Below are positions 12,864 to 25,565 of a stretch of 64,000 bases of DNA, piece by piece. The translations under genes and the position numbers were made by a program. The stretch is from Sphagnum compactum (taxonomy: Eukaryota > Bryophyta > Sphagnopsida > Sphagnales), in contig OZ234499.1 in NCBI GenBank assembly GCA_965153455.1, positions 12,458,271 to 12,522,270 on the forward strand, given 5' to 3'. The notes below the pieces were generated by a model, which saw only the letters and a program-made list of their open reading frames with translations, had not been told where the DNA came from and searched no databases. Within the stretch, counting starts at the first letter, position 1. Each line of letters begins with the position of its first letter.

Positions 12864-14271
12864 AAATTATTTATGTATTAAATTAAGCTATGTTAAAGGG
12901 ATAGACATTTGCTTAATAGGGTAACATGTAGTTAGATATAACAGTTAGTTATCGAGGAAGTTAGTTAATTATTGGATTTGAATTTTGTTTTTGAAAAGAA
13001 TTTTGAACTACTTCTTCTACTTGCTTTTGTGGCATTCTTTTACTTAATTTAATTTAAAAAGCTTTTTGTACCTTCTTGAATTCTTCAATAGGATTTTGGA
13101 TAGGGAAATGTTGTGATTTTGTTTGACACTTGCAAAAATACATGTAAATTTCAAGTTGTGGTAGTCAACACTTGCAAGAACAATACTTGCCAAGACAGAA
13201 TATATGTGTTGTGATTAGAATACACGTAGAATTGTAGTTTCAAAGCAAATCGATAATCTTATTCAAAGAATTTATCATGAACCAAGCATTTAGTACTTAC
13301 CAATTTAGGTTAAGTTAAGTTACCTACTTACTTACCTACATGTTTTTTACTCACGTAATAGGTCGTGTGTGTGTTTATATTGCAAATGCCCATGATTGAA
13401 CACTTGTCATCATATGTATGTGCATACATCTATATGTTTGGGCTTAGGTGAGTCATAAAAAAAATTGCAAATGTAGTTGCGCAAGCCCAAAATGTCATTG
13501 AGCCTCCAACCATCCGAGACAAATGGATGAAAATCCTTGGTCAAATCACATGGAAGATGCAATTGCCAATGTGATTAGGTACAAGGTGACATCTTTTGCA
13601 ACTAATATGTTTATGCAAATTGTCTTCGATGACTAAACAATGTTTGCAACAATCACATGTGCCACTTATGAATCAAACTAGTTGTAAATCCAGTCATAAA
13701 TATGCACATTTTTACTTACTTGTGATTCAATCCTATTCATAATCCGAAGGAAATGAAATTCAACATTTTGAAAACCCGATTTGATACAATATTTGTTCCA
13801 AAGTTCATTCACTAATTCTTGTTACAAATGTTCATGACAAGTTGCTAAGTTAGAAAATGAAGGAAAATTCAGGTGCCAAAGGCATATGTGAAAGGTGAGA
13901 TGTCAAGAGACCAACAAGGTCAAGTGAAGGAGGAAGCCTCATTCATCCATTCATTCATTCATCCATCCATATATGTCATGTGGATGAAAAAGGATTCAAA
14001 ACCCTACTTTCATTGTTCATTGGGTGGGGGTGGCCCATCCATTGGGGGGTGGTAAGAGTCACCCCTGAGTTTTTCAAATGCGGCAACCTGTTTTGGTTTG
14101 TTTTGGGTATCTTCAGTCCACAAAAGTAGCCACAATTCCCTCCGCCTTCTTTGCATCAAAAATCTTTTGTCCTAAAAAAAAATAGAACACAACCCTCATC
14201 ATTTTCTCTCACACATTTCATCCATTAATCCCCCCCCCCTAAACTCCCCTCATCTGGTCCCCAGTAAAAGA

Positions 14272-14615
14272 AAAATCATGGATGAATTATTAATTTTTGA
14301 CATGGACCCATCCAGTAGCCTCCCTCCTCCCTCTCCCAAAGGAGGAAAATCATGGATGAATAATGATTTAAAAATCCATCCAACTCAACAAAAATTTCAT
14401 CCATATACTTGGCCCTATCTCTGATAAAAGGAAAAATCATGGATGAATAATGATTCTTAACATCCACCCAATGCACACAAGGACAAGATCAAAGGTTCAA
14501 TTCACTACTAAAGTCAACAACACCCAAATCAGAGCAATAGAAAAGGAAAATAAAAATAAAAATAAAAGTCATGGATGAATTATGAGTCTAAACATCCATT
14601 CAACTCAAACCCACC
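14272..14615 (+). repeat. Fourfold diverged repeat upstream of the HGPRT gene
   Basis: The module TCATGGATGAATWAT occurs at 14276, 14350, 14437 and 14569, each time followed 20-30 bases later by a CATCCAYCCA-like or CATCCATTCA-like block. The two parts are partly complementary (ATGGATG against CATCCAT), so each copy can fold back. Spacing is irregular (74, 87, 132 bases). Confidence 0.75.
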
Positions 14616-14745
14616 ATAGTTCATTTTAAACAAGTGAGTTACCTACCCAAATGGTTAAGAGTTAAGAGTTAAGAGTCATAGCACACAAGGACAAGATCAA
14701 AGGAGTTCAATTCACTACTCAAGTCAACAACAACAACACCCAAAC
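14473..14745 (+). repeat. Direct repeat pair in the HGPRT promoter/leader
   Basis: About 60 bases starting GCACACAAGGACAAGATCAA at 14473 recur at 14681-14745, shifted by 208 bases. The shared tail runs through TTCAATTCACTACT, AAGTCAACAACA and AACACCCAAA. The second copy ends only about 10 bases before the HGPRT start codon, so the first looks like a duplicated leader or core promoter. Confidence 0.8.
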
Positions 14746-14755
14746 ACAAAGCGCA

Positions 14756-17479
14756 ATGCAAGCTCTGGTGGTGAATGGATGGATGATGGGGAGCGCTGTT
14801 CCTGCTGTTGTTGTTGGTTCGAAATTTCATCCATCCGTTCGTCTCCTTCATCCGTCTGCAGGTCTTCGTTTCTCGCTGCAGTGCGGGAGCTGCAGAAGCG
14901 GGGGAACGACGACGACGACGACGGCGATGGCGGCGAGCAGCAAGGATGATGCGCTTGTGGAGTCTGTGCTCTGGAGTGCGGCGGATATCGACAAGCGCGT
15001 CGCAGAGCTCGGGCGTGCCATCTCCCGTGATTTTGAAGGCCTACCTATCGCTGTTCTCGGGGTACCTTTCTCATCTCATTTTGGTCGACGATTTCGGTTT
15101 TTTTTTTTTTTTTGTTCTTTTTGTTTTGGTGTCACCTATGAAGTTCCTGGCAAATGTTTTTCCTCGTTTTGGAGATTTTGTTTCATCGTTCGCATGCTCA
15201 GACTAGTAGGTTTTGATTCTGGAGGCTTTCTATTGGACGTGTGTTTTTGTTGTTTCTTTATTTGTTTTGTTTGGTTTTGTTTTGTTGTTTGTTTGTGTTT
15301 TTGGTCTGGCGGTATGAAGATGGTTCAATTGTTTTGTCAATTTAAATAGAAGAAGTCGCAGTTTGAAAATTTTCAAACAGTGCTTTCTCGTTCTCGTTGG
15401 CCTCGAGAGTCTCTTTTTGCCAGCAGGTTGAATTCCCTAGTGTGGGAGAGAAAAAGTGAGCGATAATATATAGTTGCGAGACGACTTTGCTGTCATTCAT
15501 TGGTTTTGTCTTCGGTGACTTGATATGATTCGCATTCTTTCTTTCTTCATGGGGTTTACATCAACTTTTTTTCGCCAAGAAAAAAGGGTCATGAAGTTCG
15601 TGAGGAAAAAGATGTGCGTTGTTTAGGAATTTGTTTGAGCTCTGGTTTCTGTCTCACACTTACATATATTTTGGAGCAAGAACTTGAAAGCTCTTAACTT
15701 GTCGAAGTGATTTTCTTGGAATTCTGGACACATAGATGACACTCGTGTTTCCATAACTCTCAGAAAATTCTCAGAAGAAAACATGAGGAGGAACTTAGGA
15801 TGCTATGATGCCAAGTTGTGGATTTACATCCACAACTCCTGAAAGGAAAGGAAAGCAGTTAGTCCAAGTTTGAATGGTACTGATGCAATTTGGCTAACTG
15901 ATTTGCAGATAGCCACTGGAGCTTTTATGTTTACTGCAGATCTAGTGCGGTACATTTCAGAGCCACATTTGGTGGATTTTGTGCGGATTAAATCATATGG
16001 AAACTCTACAGTTTCAAGTGGAGTTGCAACTGTTTCCACCGACTGTAAGCTTGATTTGAAGGACAAGCATGTAATTGTGGTGCGTGTCATACCTCTACAT
16101 GTTCTGGATCAAGTGTTTTGGGGGAATTTTGTATGGAAGCTCGTGATATCCCTGTGAGAGCACATACTCATGTTTTGTCTATTCCCAGTTTGCACTTGTT
16201 GGCATTCCCTGTACCTCAGGAATGATAATAGTTTCCACACCAAACTCCCTATTTTCTGAAGCTGAAAGAACATGGTACTCTATTATTTCTTTTTGGTTTT
16301 GTTGCCATTTCCCTCCATTGTTCTGATGTGGACCTTGGGATGGAGGAAGGGGAATCTGAGAAAATTCTTTCCTCAACCCCAAAGGGTTGAGTGTCAAAAA
16401 TTTAGTGGCACCAATATCCAAAACCATCTGTGATGTTTAGGTGAAGGTTGTGTCAGACCATGTTGCATTTCAGGGTATTAGGAGGATCTCAGAGGAATGG
16501 TTCTTTGGAAGGTTTTGAGCTCCACAGGATTATTGATTCTGAATAACATGCCTGCTGACACATGTGAAGTGATCATATGTATCATGAAGGATTTGTCTTC
16601 CCAGAATCTGCTGTTGGATCCTCTGACAAGAGTGGGAAAGTCTTTCAAGATTATTGTGTTCAAACACAACTGTTATTCACATACTGCCCCCTCTTCTCTC
16701 TGTCCCCTCTACTCTCTGTTCCTGAGCTGGGTGTCAAGAATATTGGACAGGTAGAGGACATAATAGACACAGGCGTGACATTATCAAAACTGGTGCCACA
16801 TTTGGAATCAAAAGGTGCAGCATCTGTTTCTGTATGTGCCCTTTTGGATAAAAAAGCACGCCGGAAAGTCGAGCTTAAATTACCTACTGGAGGTCATTTT
16901 TATCCTGGCTATGAGGTATAAAACCATCTTCTATGTGCCCACCTCCTCTAATAGTGGTGGCAGATGACCTTGAACTTCATAACCCCTACCTCCCTACCCA
17001 AAGAAGTTGGGTTAAAACCTTCATTTACATTGCTGAAGCTGGTTAGGTGCTAATGTGACTGTTTTGTATTCCAGAAGGAACCACCACCTTAATCTACAGT
17101 ACAGTGAATTACACATGAAAAGCACATGATCTATCTCTCAGCTGCATAAGATAGTAAGCTGAATAGGACTATAGTCACTAAATGATTCAAGTCTTAGTGG
17201 TTGGAACTAGAATATACATCAAGATTTGCAATATTTGATAGTTTCCATTGGTGTTCATGCTTGAGATATAGCAAAGAATACATGAGCCGTGCATGAGGCT
17301 CGAAATCTGAGTCGCATGAAGCTATAGTGATATGGCATAAAACTAATCATGCAGATCTTATGCTTTGTTTTGTTTTGTAGTGCCCGGATGGTTTTGTGGT
17401 TGGATATGGAATGGACTATGCTGAGCGGTTTCGGGGCCTCCCATACATAGGAATCTTGAAGCCAGAAGTGTATCAGTAG
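14756..17479 (+). CDS. HGPT: Hypoxanthine-guanine phosphoribosyltransferase
   Basis: Four exons (14756-15061, 15909-16079, 16751-16915, 17381-17479), all phase 0, encode 246 residues. The enzyme transfers phosphoribose from PRPP to hypoxanthine or guanine, salvaging purines to IMP and GMP. The PRPP-binding signature VEDIIDTG is at residues 160-167. Other family blocks are [33 protein letters not shown] and the C-terminal [22 protein letters not shown]. Plant and bacterial HGPRTs are about 180-190 residues; starting at Met58 (14927, AMAASSKDD) gives 189. The first 57 residues are therefore an extension, rich in hydrophobic residues, Ser and Arg and ending in a Thr run, which could be an organelle-targeting peptide. 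Which ATG is used is uncertain. Confidence 0.93.
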
Positions 17480-19090
17480 CAGAGTGCCACTTGCAGCTTT
17501 TATTATTACTCACATTTCTTAATAAATCAATGCATTTCCTCAAATGAAATAGCTGTTCCACAACTGTAATTGGGAGAAGGTTGTGGAAAGAGTTTCAAAA
17601 GTTCATTAGTTGCTTCTTCTGGAATATTTCTGAGCCCTTCCATCTGAAAGTCACAACATTCTTTGAGTGTTGGAGTTTGGCACAAGTCCAAGATACCATA
17701 ATGCCATGTCTACTGTTCAATACTCCTGTATTACTCCTGTTTTACATCTAGGCAATGTAAGTACTGATCTGACCCAGGAGCATGTCATTGACCAATGCAT
17801 AGGTTGCTTCATAGGTAGTCTGAAGGAGTTGAATAGGCATTCTACTTAGTTTTGCATGAGTTTTTACCTCAACTGTGGATATCTCCAAACTCTATGGTCT
17901 TTTTACTCTAAGCAAAACTCCAATTTGTCCAGCACCCTCCACATTCTTTTTGTTGTTGCAACCCTGCCATTTTACAGGTTCTGACACCTTGCCTCTCGGA
18001 TCACCTCTTTGATATTGGGAAGGGGGATCTGATCACTTCTGAACTGGGTGATGATAGAAAAAGAGCTTGTGAAATAATCCCTGCAATCGACCAGCATACA
18101 ACCTTTGTTCCAGGTACCACACACTATATTTGCCTTGTATAATGCATATTCAACCCGTTGCAAGATTACTTCGGCGAAGTCTAAACTGTTCTTGCAGAAA
18201 CACCAGTAAGAGCTTCCAAACAGAACTAGGAGGAATGAGAGAGTATGCATATGGGTTGAAGTTTCAAGAGTATTATTACATGGATTAAGAATCCTTTGTC
18301 CGTACATGGATTAAATGACTTTGCTAGAATCCTGTTTCTAGCCCAACATGGATTTGTCTTCAAGACATACATGGATTGGGATTTCAAGACTATTGCATGG
18401 GGTTAAATGATTGTGTACCATGGATTAAAATGACTTTCCTAGAATTATCCTTACAGCACAACAGGGATCTGTCTTCCAGATTTGATCACTTCAGTACTTG
18501 TGCAGAAACCAATTTCTGTCAATCTGACAAGACATTCAAGGTAACATTCCCAACCTACTTAAACACATCTAATTTCCAAAGCTCATGAGTTTTCACATCA
18601 GGAGACAGTGCAAGAGGTGGAGATCAGAGATCAGTTCGTTGCTGGCTTACACAACAGGATGAGCGTTTTTGAGTGTAAAAAAGTGATAAATTCGAGAAGT
18701 CTTCAGCTGTTAGATCCAGCATCTACTGCACACAGACTATCTTCTGAATCTTCAAAACCTTCCGCTTCCATGTGCCCATCATGCAGCTACTAACCATTGC
18801 AGTCGTGCTAGATGAGACCAGACTTTGAAGTCCCCTGATCTTCTCCATGTGGTTCGCAGATTCTGCAGGTCCTGTCAAGTTCCTGTGAAGAAAGAATCTG
18901 GTATTCTCTCCCTAAGAGGCTAGATGTAGTAGTCAATTTGGTACAGATGCTCCAGCTGATCCTAAGCCATATATAGCACAACCCAGCCAACCTATTTCAT
19001 CAACAGGTTCGGTTTTAGAGCTGGAACGAAGGATTTCCTATGCGCATGAGAAGTAGTGCATGATGGAAAACATGCCCTGGGGATTGTTTT
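17480..19090. other. 3' flank of HGPT and intergenic spacer
   Basis: This contains the presumed HGPT 3' UTR and non-coding sequence. No open frame here has a recognisable domain. A diverged tandem duplication lies at 18256-18455. Confidence 0.5.
18256..18455 (+). repeat. Diverged tandem duplication, period about 115 bp
   Basis: ACATGGATTAAATGACTTTGCTAGAATCC at about 18303 is echoed by a near copy at about 18417, and the preceding TTTCAAGAGTATTATTACATGG block at about 18261 by TTTCAAGACTATTGCATGG at about 18380. Two copies are seen, with scattered substitutions. Confidence 0.6.
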
Positions 19091-19092
19091 TG

Positions 19093-19467
19093 TCAAAAAG
19101 CACGTGGTGGTGGCGCAGCTGATACACTTCCCAATGCCGCTGGGTTCATGTGAGCCATGTAGTCGTTGAATTGAGCACGCACCGCATTCACGATGGCGTT
19201 CACCACCTGACAAACACTGGGGATGGAATTCCAAACCCGGCGAGGACTGGGAATGTCGGAGAGTCTTGTGGGTACCGCTCTACACACTTGACGAAAACTG
19301 GGAAGCGAATTCCATAGCTGCACAGCCAACATGATGGGTGCCACAACTGGCCACAGGATCGTCATAACACCATTCACGAAAATTGCCACCACCAACCTGA
19401 GGACGGACCCCATAGTCTCTCCCAGTTGTTGACGATTCCTGCGAGACACCATGATTCCAGGCGTCAT
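19093..19467 (-). CDS. Unrecognised 124-residue protein with hydrophobic segment and internal repeat
   Basis: A single-exon frame begins at the ATG at 19467 and stops with TGA at 19093. A second in-frame ATG at 19452 has a better context (A at -3, G at +4). I do not recognise the family. Visible features are a basic N-terminus (VSRRNRQQ), a hydrophobic stretch at about residues 21-50 that could span a membrane once, and a repeat in which LWNSLPSFRQVCRAV (51-65) is matched by VWNSIPSVCQVVNAI (78-92). A Tyr/Met-containing segment and a Pro-rich tail (SAAPPPRAF) follow. Composition is clearly less AT-rich than the flanks and third positions look codon-like. The upstream CA/GT repeat would lie in the leader. 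It could instead be a gene fragment. Confidence 0.5.
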   Translation of the reverse strand: MTPGIMVSRRNRQQLGETMGSVLRLVVAIFVNGVMTILWPVVAPIMLAVQLWNSLPSFRQVCRAVPTRLSDIPSPRRVWNSIPSVCQVVNAIVNAVRAQFNDYMAHMNPAALGSVSAAPPPRAF

Positions 19468-20360
19468 TGTGAGGAAAAACAACACACACACACACAAACA
19501 GATCCCAGGCAGACTGAATTTTCTGTCACTGAAATCTACAATCTACGGCAAAATCCGGAATCGAAACGATCAAAGATGAGCAAAACAATGAAGCTTCAAA
19601 ACTTGCTTCCGGTGAGAAGCTTGTGCAGAAACGGAGCTGGTGGTACCTACCTTGTTGGCCAGCTACTTCAGCAAATGGAAACCCATCGTGTCTCTACACG
19701 TGTACAGTTCGCTGGCCCGCTAGTGTTGATCGGATGGATCACATCTCTCCACCTGTCAAGCATCCGTCTCTGCAGCCTCGTCATCCAGTGGTCAAGTAAA
19801 TGTGTGTTTGGGTGTCCAGCTGGCGGATTTGGTTCCTTTCACACTTGGGGGGTGGGGCCTTAGTCCAAGAAGTCTTGGTTCAAAAAATTTCTAACCCGTT
19901 CCTGGCCAGGTTATTTTTTTATTTTATTTTTTCAAATTCCTCAAGTAGGTTCAATGGCGAGGATCCCCAGCATTAATTAGCTTTAAATGGCGACTGTCCT
20001 ATGTGGGCTATATAGTATTTTTACGAAAATGCTACTACAAGTGGCGACCTAGGAAGTGCCTAGGTCTAGATGTGGCTAGTTTAATTATTTTTATTTTGAA
20101 AAATTGCGAAAATAACCCCTATAAAACCCTAATTGTTTTTGGTTTCTTTATTTTCATTTTCTGCAAAAACATTTCTGCCAAGTTGGTAAAATTCACCACA
20201 AAAATAAACACTGGAATAGTGGCCATTTCTTTTTTTGGCCAACTTGATTGCATATTTAACAATTTGCGTTTTTTGTGGTCCAATGGCATCAGTGAGTAAT
20301 GTGAAAAGAGCCAATTGGACCCAAGATGAAAGTGGTGATCAATTTACAGTATGTATCACA

Positions 20361-20382
20361 CCCCCCCCCCCCCCCCCCCCCC
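20361..20382 (+). repeat. Poly-C tract (22 C)
   Basis: An uninterrupted run of 22 cytosines, followed by CACCCCGCCCGCCCC. Homopolymers of this length are prone to sequencing error, so the exact length is uncertain. Confidence 0.9.
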
Positions 20383-20399
20383 ACCCCGCCCGCCCCTTC

Positions 20400-23300
20400 T
20401 CCCTTTCATGGCCAGTGTGAACCCAGCAGTGCACCATCCACTGGATGCCCAATATGATGCAGTTATGAATAAACCTCAACTGAGTTAATATCTGGTTTCA
20501 CCTTGGTAACCCATTCGGTAAGAAGTAGGTCCTATATATAGGTAGATAGGTAGGAAAATAGGTAACTATTAGGTAAGTGGATGGTTTATGCATAGGTAAA
20601 AGGCTGTTTTTACTACTTACCTACTGACAACCTGCTTGCAGCAGTGGGCTTTTTTAATAGGATTTTATCATGTAGCCAAGTGGTGATCATCCAGAAAATG
20701 TTTTAGCCAAATTTGGCTACATGCCAGCAGATATGAAAGTAAAAGAAAACAGAATATCCTTCATATCCTTGACTTACTACTCGAACTTGTCATAAAAATC
20801 TGGGGATTTGGATTTTTTTTTTTTTAAATCTGGAAAATTTGGGTCATTTTTTTAATGAAAAATCATTTGGATAGGTCGAAATCATATTTTTCAAGTTGAG
20901 GTTTTGCCAAAATTTAGCCAATAAAAAAAATACTCACTGCTTGCTGGCAAGTAGGTAGGCAAAAAGCAACTGGGCTAACCATGACCGTGGTTAGCTATGG
21001 AACTGGAACTCGACAGAAAATTGCTTCGTGACCTAAGAAGGCTTCGCCAGTGAAAAGCAGCTTACAATTTCCTTCTAGAATTTTTTAATTTCAGATTGTT
21101 GGCTTTCCTTTCGTCCTTGTGAATGATTTCTGAACATATTATGTACCGTTTGCATTTGCACTGGCCCCCTTTTAGATCGTTGTTTTGTTTAAGTTAATGC
21201 AGCGTCTACAAATGGTGTTGTTGTTTCTGTGAATCTGTGAAGATATGTAAAGGGGGAGGCATTTTCCTGAGGGAGTTGCGTGCCATGAGGTAAGTAGCAT
21301 GAGGCGAAGCTCCAATCTCACTTACAGACCATGACCTAACTCCTGCAGGAAAAAATACCTCCCACTGTGTAAAGACTTTTGGGCATTACAAGAATGGAAA
21401 ATCTTTGACTTACATGTTGCTGTCCTAGGATTTAATGGGGTTCTTATGCGATCCATGAAATTATGCCATATAACCCCACTGAAAATGATAATGCCTTTTG
21501 ACTCAGAAATCTTTATGTAAATGATGATGAGCATCAGTGGATGTTTCTTCCTGAAATGGAAGGGTCCTCCAATTCCCAAAACCTCCCTTTTCCAAATGCT
21601 TCAGAAGGTGCTTCGAATAACAAACACAGAAATTCTCGAGGTCATTATGTATCATGGAGCATGTCAGTTACAGGCCATTGTGCCTCGCGAGTCTGAATTT
21701 TCAAATGGGCAGCGAAATGGGCACAATGGTGTGTACTTGGCAGCAGACACACTCCATTATGTGATGGTGTTTGTGTAGGTTTGCATAATGGTCATGATGA
21801 ATTTTGCAGAATAGTCCTGTAGATAAATAGGTCTTGGAAACTGCCCAAGTTTTAGGTCTGGTAAACCCCACAGGACCCCTCCATTCTGCCTTGCAGGGAA
21901 CTAAAAAGAGGCCACATGAAAAACCAATAAAAGTTCTCTCTTTCCTTTTAAGAGAGAATGAACGCAAAGAGCCGCCATCATGCGAGAGAGAGTACATATG
22001 ACAAAGGCAGGCTGCTTTCATTCATGAACTGGCTGTGTTTGAGAAGCCAGAACACACGTGCGAGTTAAGGGACACAAAGCTGGAGTCTAGTTTGAGCTGG
22101 AAGTTGTCGTCGTTTCAGTGTCTAATGATTTTGATGCTCGAAGTCGGTGGGTCCCGAATTGAGGAACAAGGAAAAGATCAAGCAGAAAAAGAAGACCTGA
22201 ATTTGCAACAACAGCAACCGTTTGAGGAAGTGGTGAGAGAATTGAAGCTGAGTTCCCTCATAGTGGATCCTTAAGTCATTTCTTTTAGATCCCCCAATTG
22301 CGCAATTTCCTTTGTTGTGTTCTAGAGATTTTTGCATGATTGTAGCATGGCAACCTTTATCAACCTCATTCAAACTAGATAAGTAAGTAGGTAGGTTAAA
22401 AGCATCAAAGCGTCGACATGTATCATAACAAGATTTCAATATCATGATGATTTGTGTGGATCGTCATGAAACATCTTCGCATGTTCATTCGATGATTCCT
22501 ATTGCATCTACTTTGCTTCATCCAGTCTCTTCAATTGCACTTAGTTTGTCTTCACATTTCACCTTGTTTACCTTATCAGCCACGGGTTATTCCTCAATGA
22601 TTTGTACCTACACTAAAGGCCTATCCATCCCATAAGCAACATCCACATGTTCCTTGTCATGGTTGTGATCACTTACATGTAGTAAGAATAGGTTTAACAT
22701 GTCACCATGCATCATGCATCCCACACAAGTAGTCATTAACCTTTGGGGTGCTAATGCTTTTGGCATTATTGTCTTTTTCTTCCCTTTTTAGCTTGGACAT
22801 GGATTGCATCATTAGATATCATCAATGCTTTCCATCTCGGTTTATCACGCCCTCACTCATACCATCATATTCTATATGCTCTCAGTGTTGAAGTTTAATG
22901 TGCTTTGCACATCCTTTTAGTTGAATTGGCTGTTGATCCATCCAACATAACAACTTGGCATGCATTTTTGTTTTTCCATTATTGGTGTTTGTCTTTTTTG
23001 CCACGAGGTGGTGAAAAAGGTGACCAAAAGATTCATGCTTGTTTGTGTTGATACATGATAGGGGATTAGGAAACATTATAAGATGAGCATATGATTAGAA
23101 CACGGGAATTGGCTTCCCAAAAATCTTCATAAATGGCATCAGATCTTACTCCACTTCCATCAACATGATTGTGTCACACATGGGCATTTGCTCATGTAAG
23201 GGAATATGTTTAAGCAATGCATGCATTGGTCCTTGACATTTTTGTGGCCCCATTAGCTTAGACCATTATGGCCCTTCGCCATTTTCATCCATTGGTTGAG

Positions 23301-25500
23301 GTTGACCTCCTTTTTTTGTTGAAGATTTTCATCCAGAGATGGATCTTGTTTTGGATAGAAAGACATTGATTTATGTTTTGATACGTTCACCATGTTTTTC
23401 ATTTGGTAATCTTTCGAGAATGGTGTACAAGCTTTTGTAAGATTGTTTTGTCCTTAATGATTTTACTAGTGGCTTTGATTTTTTTTTCAAATATGTGGGC
23501 ATATTGCTTGTGGTCATATTCTTCCATCAATATCATGCCTGCTTGTTGCATTGCAGGTATTGGCTTTGGAGGAAACAAGCCGAAGGTGTTTGACCCATCA
23601 TGATTAAATAGGGTGATTTATCGATTAATCACTTGCACACTGGTTATTCAATTCAAAAATACATTTGCAAAACATTTTAGTGGGTGGTATGTTAGGTGGG
23701 TGTGAAACAATGGTTCATGAAGTTAAAATTATGTTAAATTTACATTCGAAGTGGGTGGTATTACAGGTGGATGTTCAAAACACATTTAATTTAGTATTTT
23801 GAACAATCATTTTTCAGGAATTGTGATATTGTACTAGCACTTTGGATCAATTTTTTTCATTTATTCATCGGTTTTACACATGCCCATCTCCAAAAGCTTT
23901 TAAACATGGGCACTTCATAATCATTTCATTTGAATATGGTACATGACAAGGGGATCATTTGGGGAGAATGTTGTTTATATTAATTCATCTTTATGTTTTT
24001 CGTCCTATTGTAGCAACCCACCCTACTTGTGTTTTTCCTTCATTCATAGATGATACTCACATAATTGGTCTTACTTCAAACATGATACTTGTTTCTTTGC
24101 ATTTAAAAGAGGAGTTTACAACATTAGGATTTTAAGTGTAGTCAATGAAGTGTATAGCCTAGTCTCCACATGCATTAGATCAATCCTTATCACTTCCTTA
24201 AAGTTTTTTTACATCTAAGTCTGATCTTTGTATTCTAAGTGTTCTAATGGGTTATTGCCATTTGTGGAGTCCTTTGTATTAGAGGTGTTTTAGGAAGACC
24301 TCAACATGATCACAAACCTTCCTATGTTTGCAGATCCCCAAGCAATTTTTGTGATGCTTTTGTTTTATTATGCCTATTGGTCAAGATATGTATAACATAT
24401 TATATTTCCATCACCAGGTATCTTGGAACATTACACTGAATTTAATGTTTGTACCATAGCTATGTTGGAAAAGCTATTAAGTTTATGATCCTTTGGCACC
24501 ACAAGGGGCTATTTGGCTTATTGTCAAGTCATTCTTCCTACTTTTTCAGGGGGCTTCAGCCTTCCCTTAGTGGTCTGATGTGCTGCCCCACCTTTTTAAG
24601 AAGTTGAGCTTTGATCATGAAGCTTCTATAAGGCTGTGGGAACTCTGCTCAATCCTGATATATTTCCTACCTACTTACCTATGCTAGATCATGACCTCCT
24701 TGTCCTAGTCTAATATTTGATCTAACCATTTTATATATCTTACCTGCCTATGCTGTATAACAACTGACCTAGTCTATTATGACCTACCTATGGACTTTTG
24801 ATTCATTCTTAACCTAACTGTGCTAAATAAACAACCAATTTGTGCTAGTTTATGACCTACATATGGACCCCTTATTATTATGTGTAGGGTAATGGCCCTA
24901 GGACACGGTGTAAAAATTGACTGGATTTTAAACTGTGATAATCAATTGGTGCCACTCAGGTATCCATAGGGTATCACAGGGCCCCCAAAAAAAAAAGTAA
25001 GGCAAATTGACCCCCATGTTGGGGTCATGGTAAAGATCCCAAACCCCATTTACACTACAAACAAATTTCCAGATATTGTTACGTAATTATGCCTCTTCCA
25101 CCTCGGAACACAATGAGCCTGACAAGGCCAGTTACCAATCCATTATGCGGAAAATAGGCTATTCTAGGGCCTATTCCAAAGCATAATCAGTTTTTAAATG
25201 GAGAATTTGCATTTCAATAGTGTGTTAGGAGTCATCATTTTTTTTAAAAAAAGGGCATTGCCAGCACAAAAGTGGAGCCAACAAAAGGGTTGTCTGTACC
25301 ACCTGAGAAAGATCAATTGATAGTGTGCCTAAAACTAATGCTAAAAATTCCTGGCAAGTTCGGATTTGCTGTGCAACTGCAGAACATTTGGGACCAAGAT
25401 CATCAACACCAATTGCCACACTCTTGACAATCACAATGGCCTCAATGACAAACCAAAAGAAGGAACCTTCCTCCTTGCAAAGAGGGTCAATGGTCTTATG
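20400..25500. other. Intergenic DNA with repeats, no supported gene
   Basis: Open frames here (for example 22035-22274 +, 21701-22021 -, 23403-23603 +) are short and match nothing I know. A copy of a dispersed repeat with a palindromic AGCCAAATTTGGCT core lies near 20670-20780. A short hairpin (TGACCCC/GGGGTCA) is at about 25009-25028. Confidence 0.5.
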
Positions 25501-25565
25501 TTAAAGTTATGTACAGCTTCTAAAGTTGTCTTTTAGTGTTCTGTAAAGCCCTAAGGGATGTGCAG

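Larger units (their letters stand above)
4600..13900. other. AT-rich gene-poor intergenic block
   Basis: About 9.3 kb of strongly AT-rich DNA. The longest open frame, 6506-7066 on the minus strand (186 codons), matches no family I recognise and reads like a chance or transposon-derived frame. Contents worth noting are a diverged tandem duplication at 5065-5640, tetranucleotide GGTA/TACC tracts near 12540-12720, and a tRNA-like block at 12793-12863. I see no supported gene. Confidence 0.6.

Noticed and set aside
16577-16915. Frame running in phase from intron 2 of HGPT into exon 3
   Set aside because: The acceptor just before VEDIIDTG gives the correct family sequence; the upstream part has no homology and is intron read-through.
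19426-19863. 145-codon plus-strand frame overlapping the leader of the 19.1-kb minus-strand gene
   Set aside because: No domain; part is antisense to a CA repeat and the coding-like signal lies on the other strand.
22035-22274. 79-codon plus-strand frame with a Glu/Gln-rich end
   Set aside because: Too short, no splice partners and no family match.
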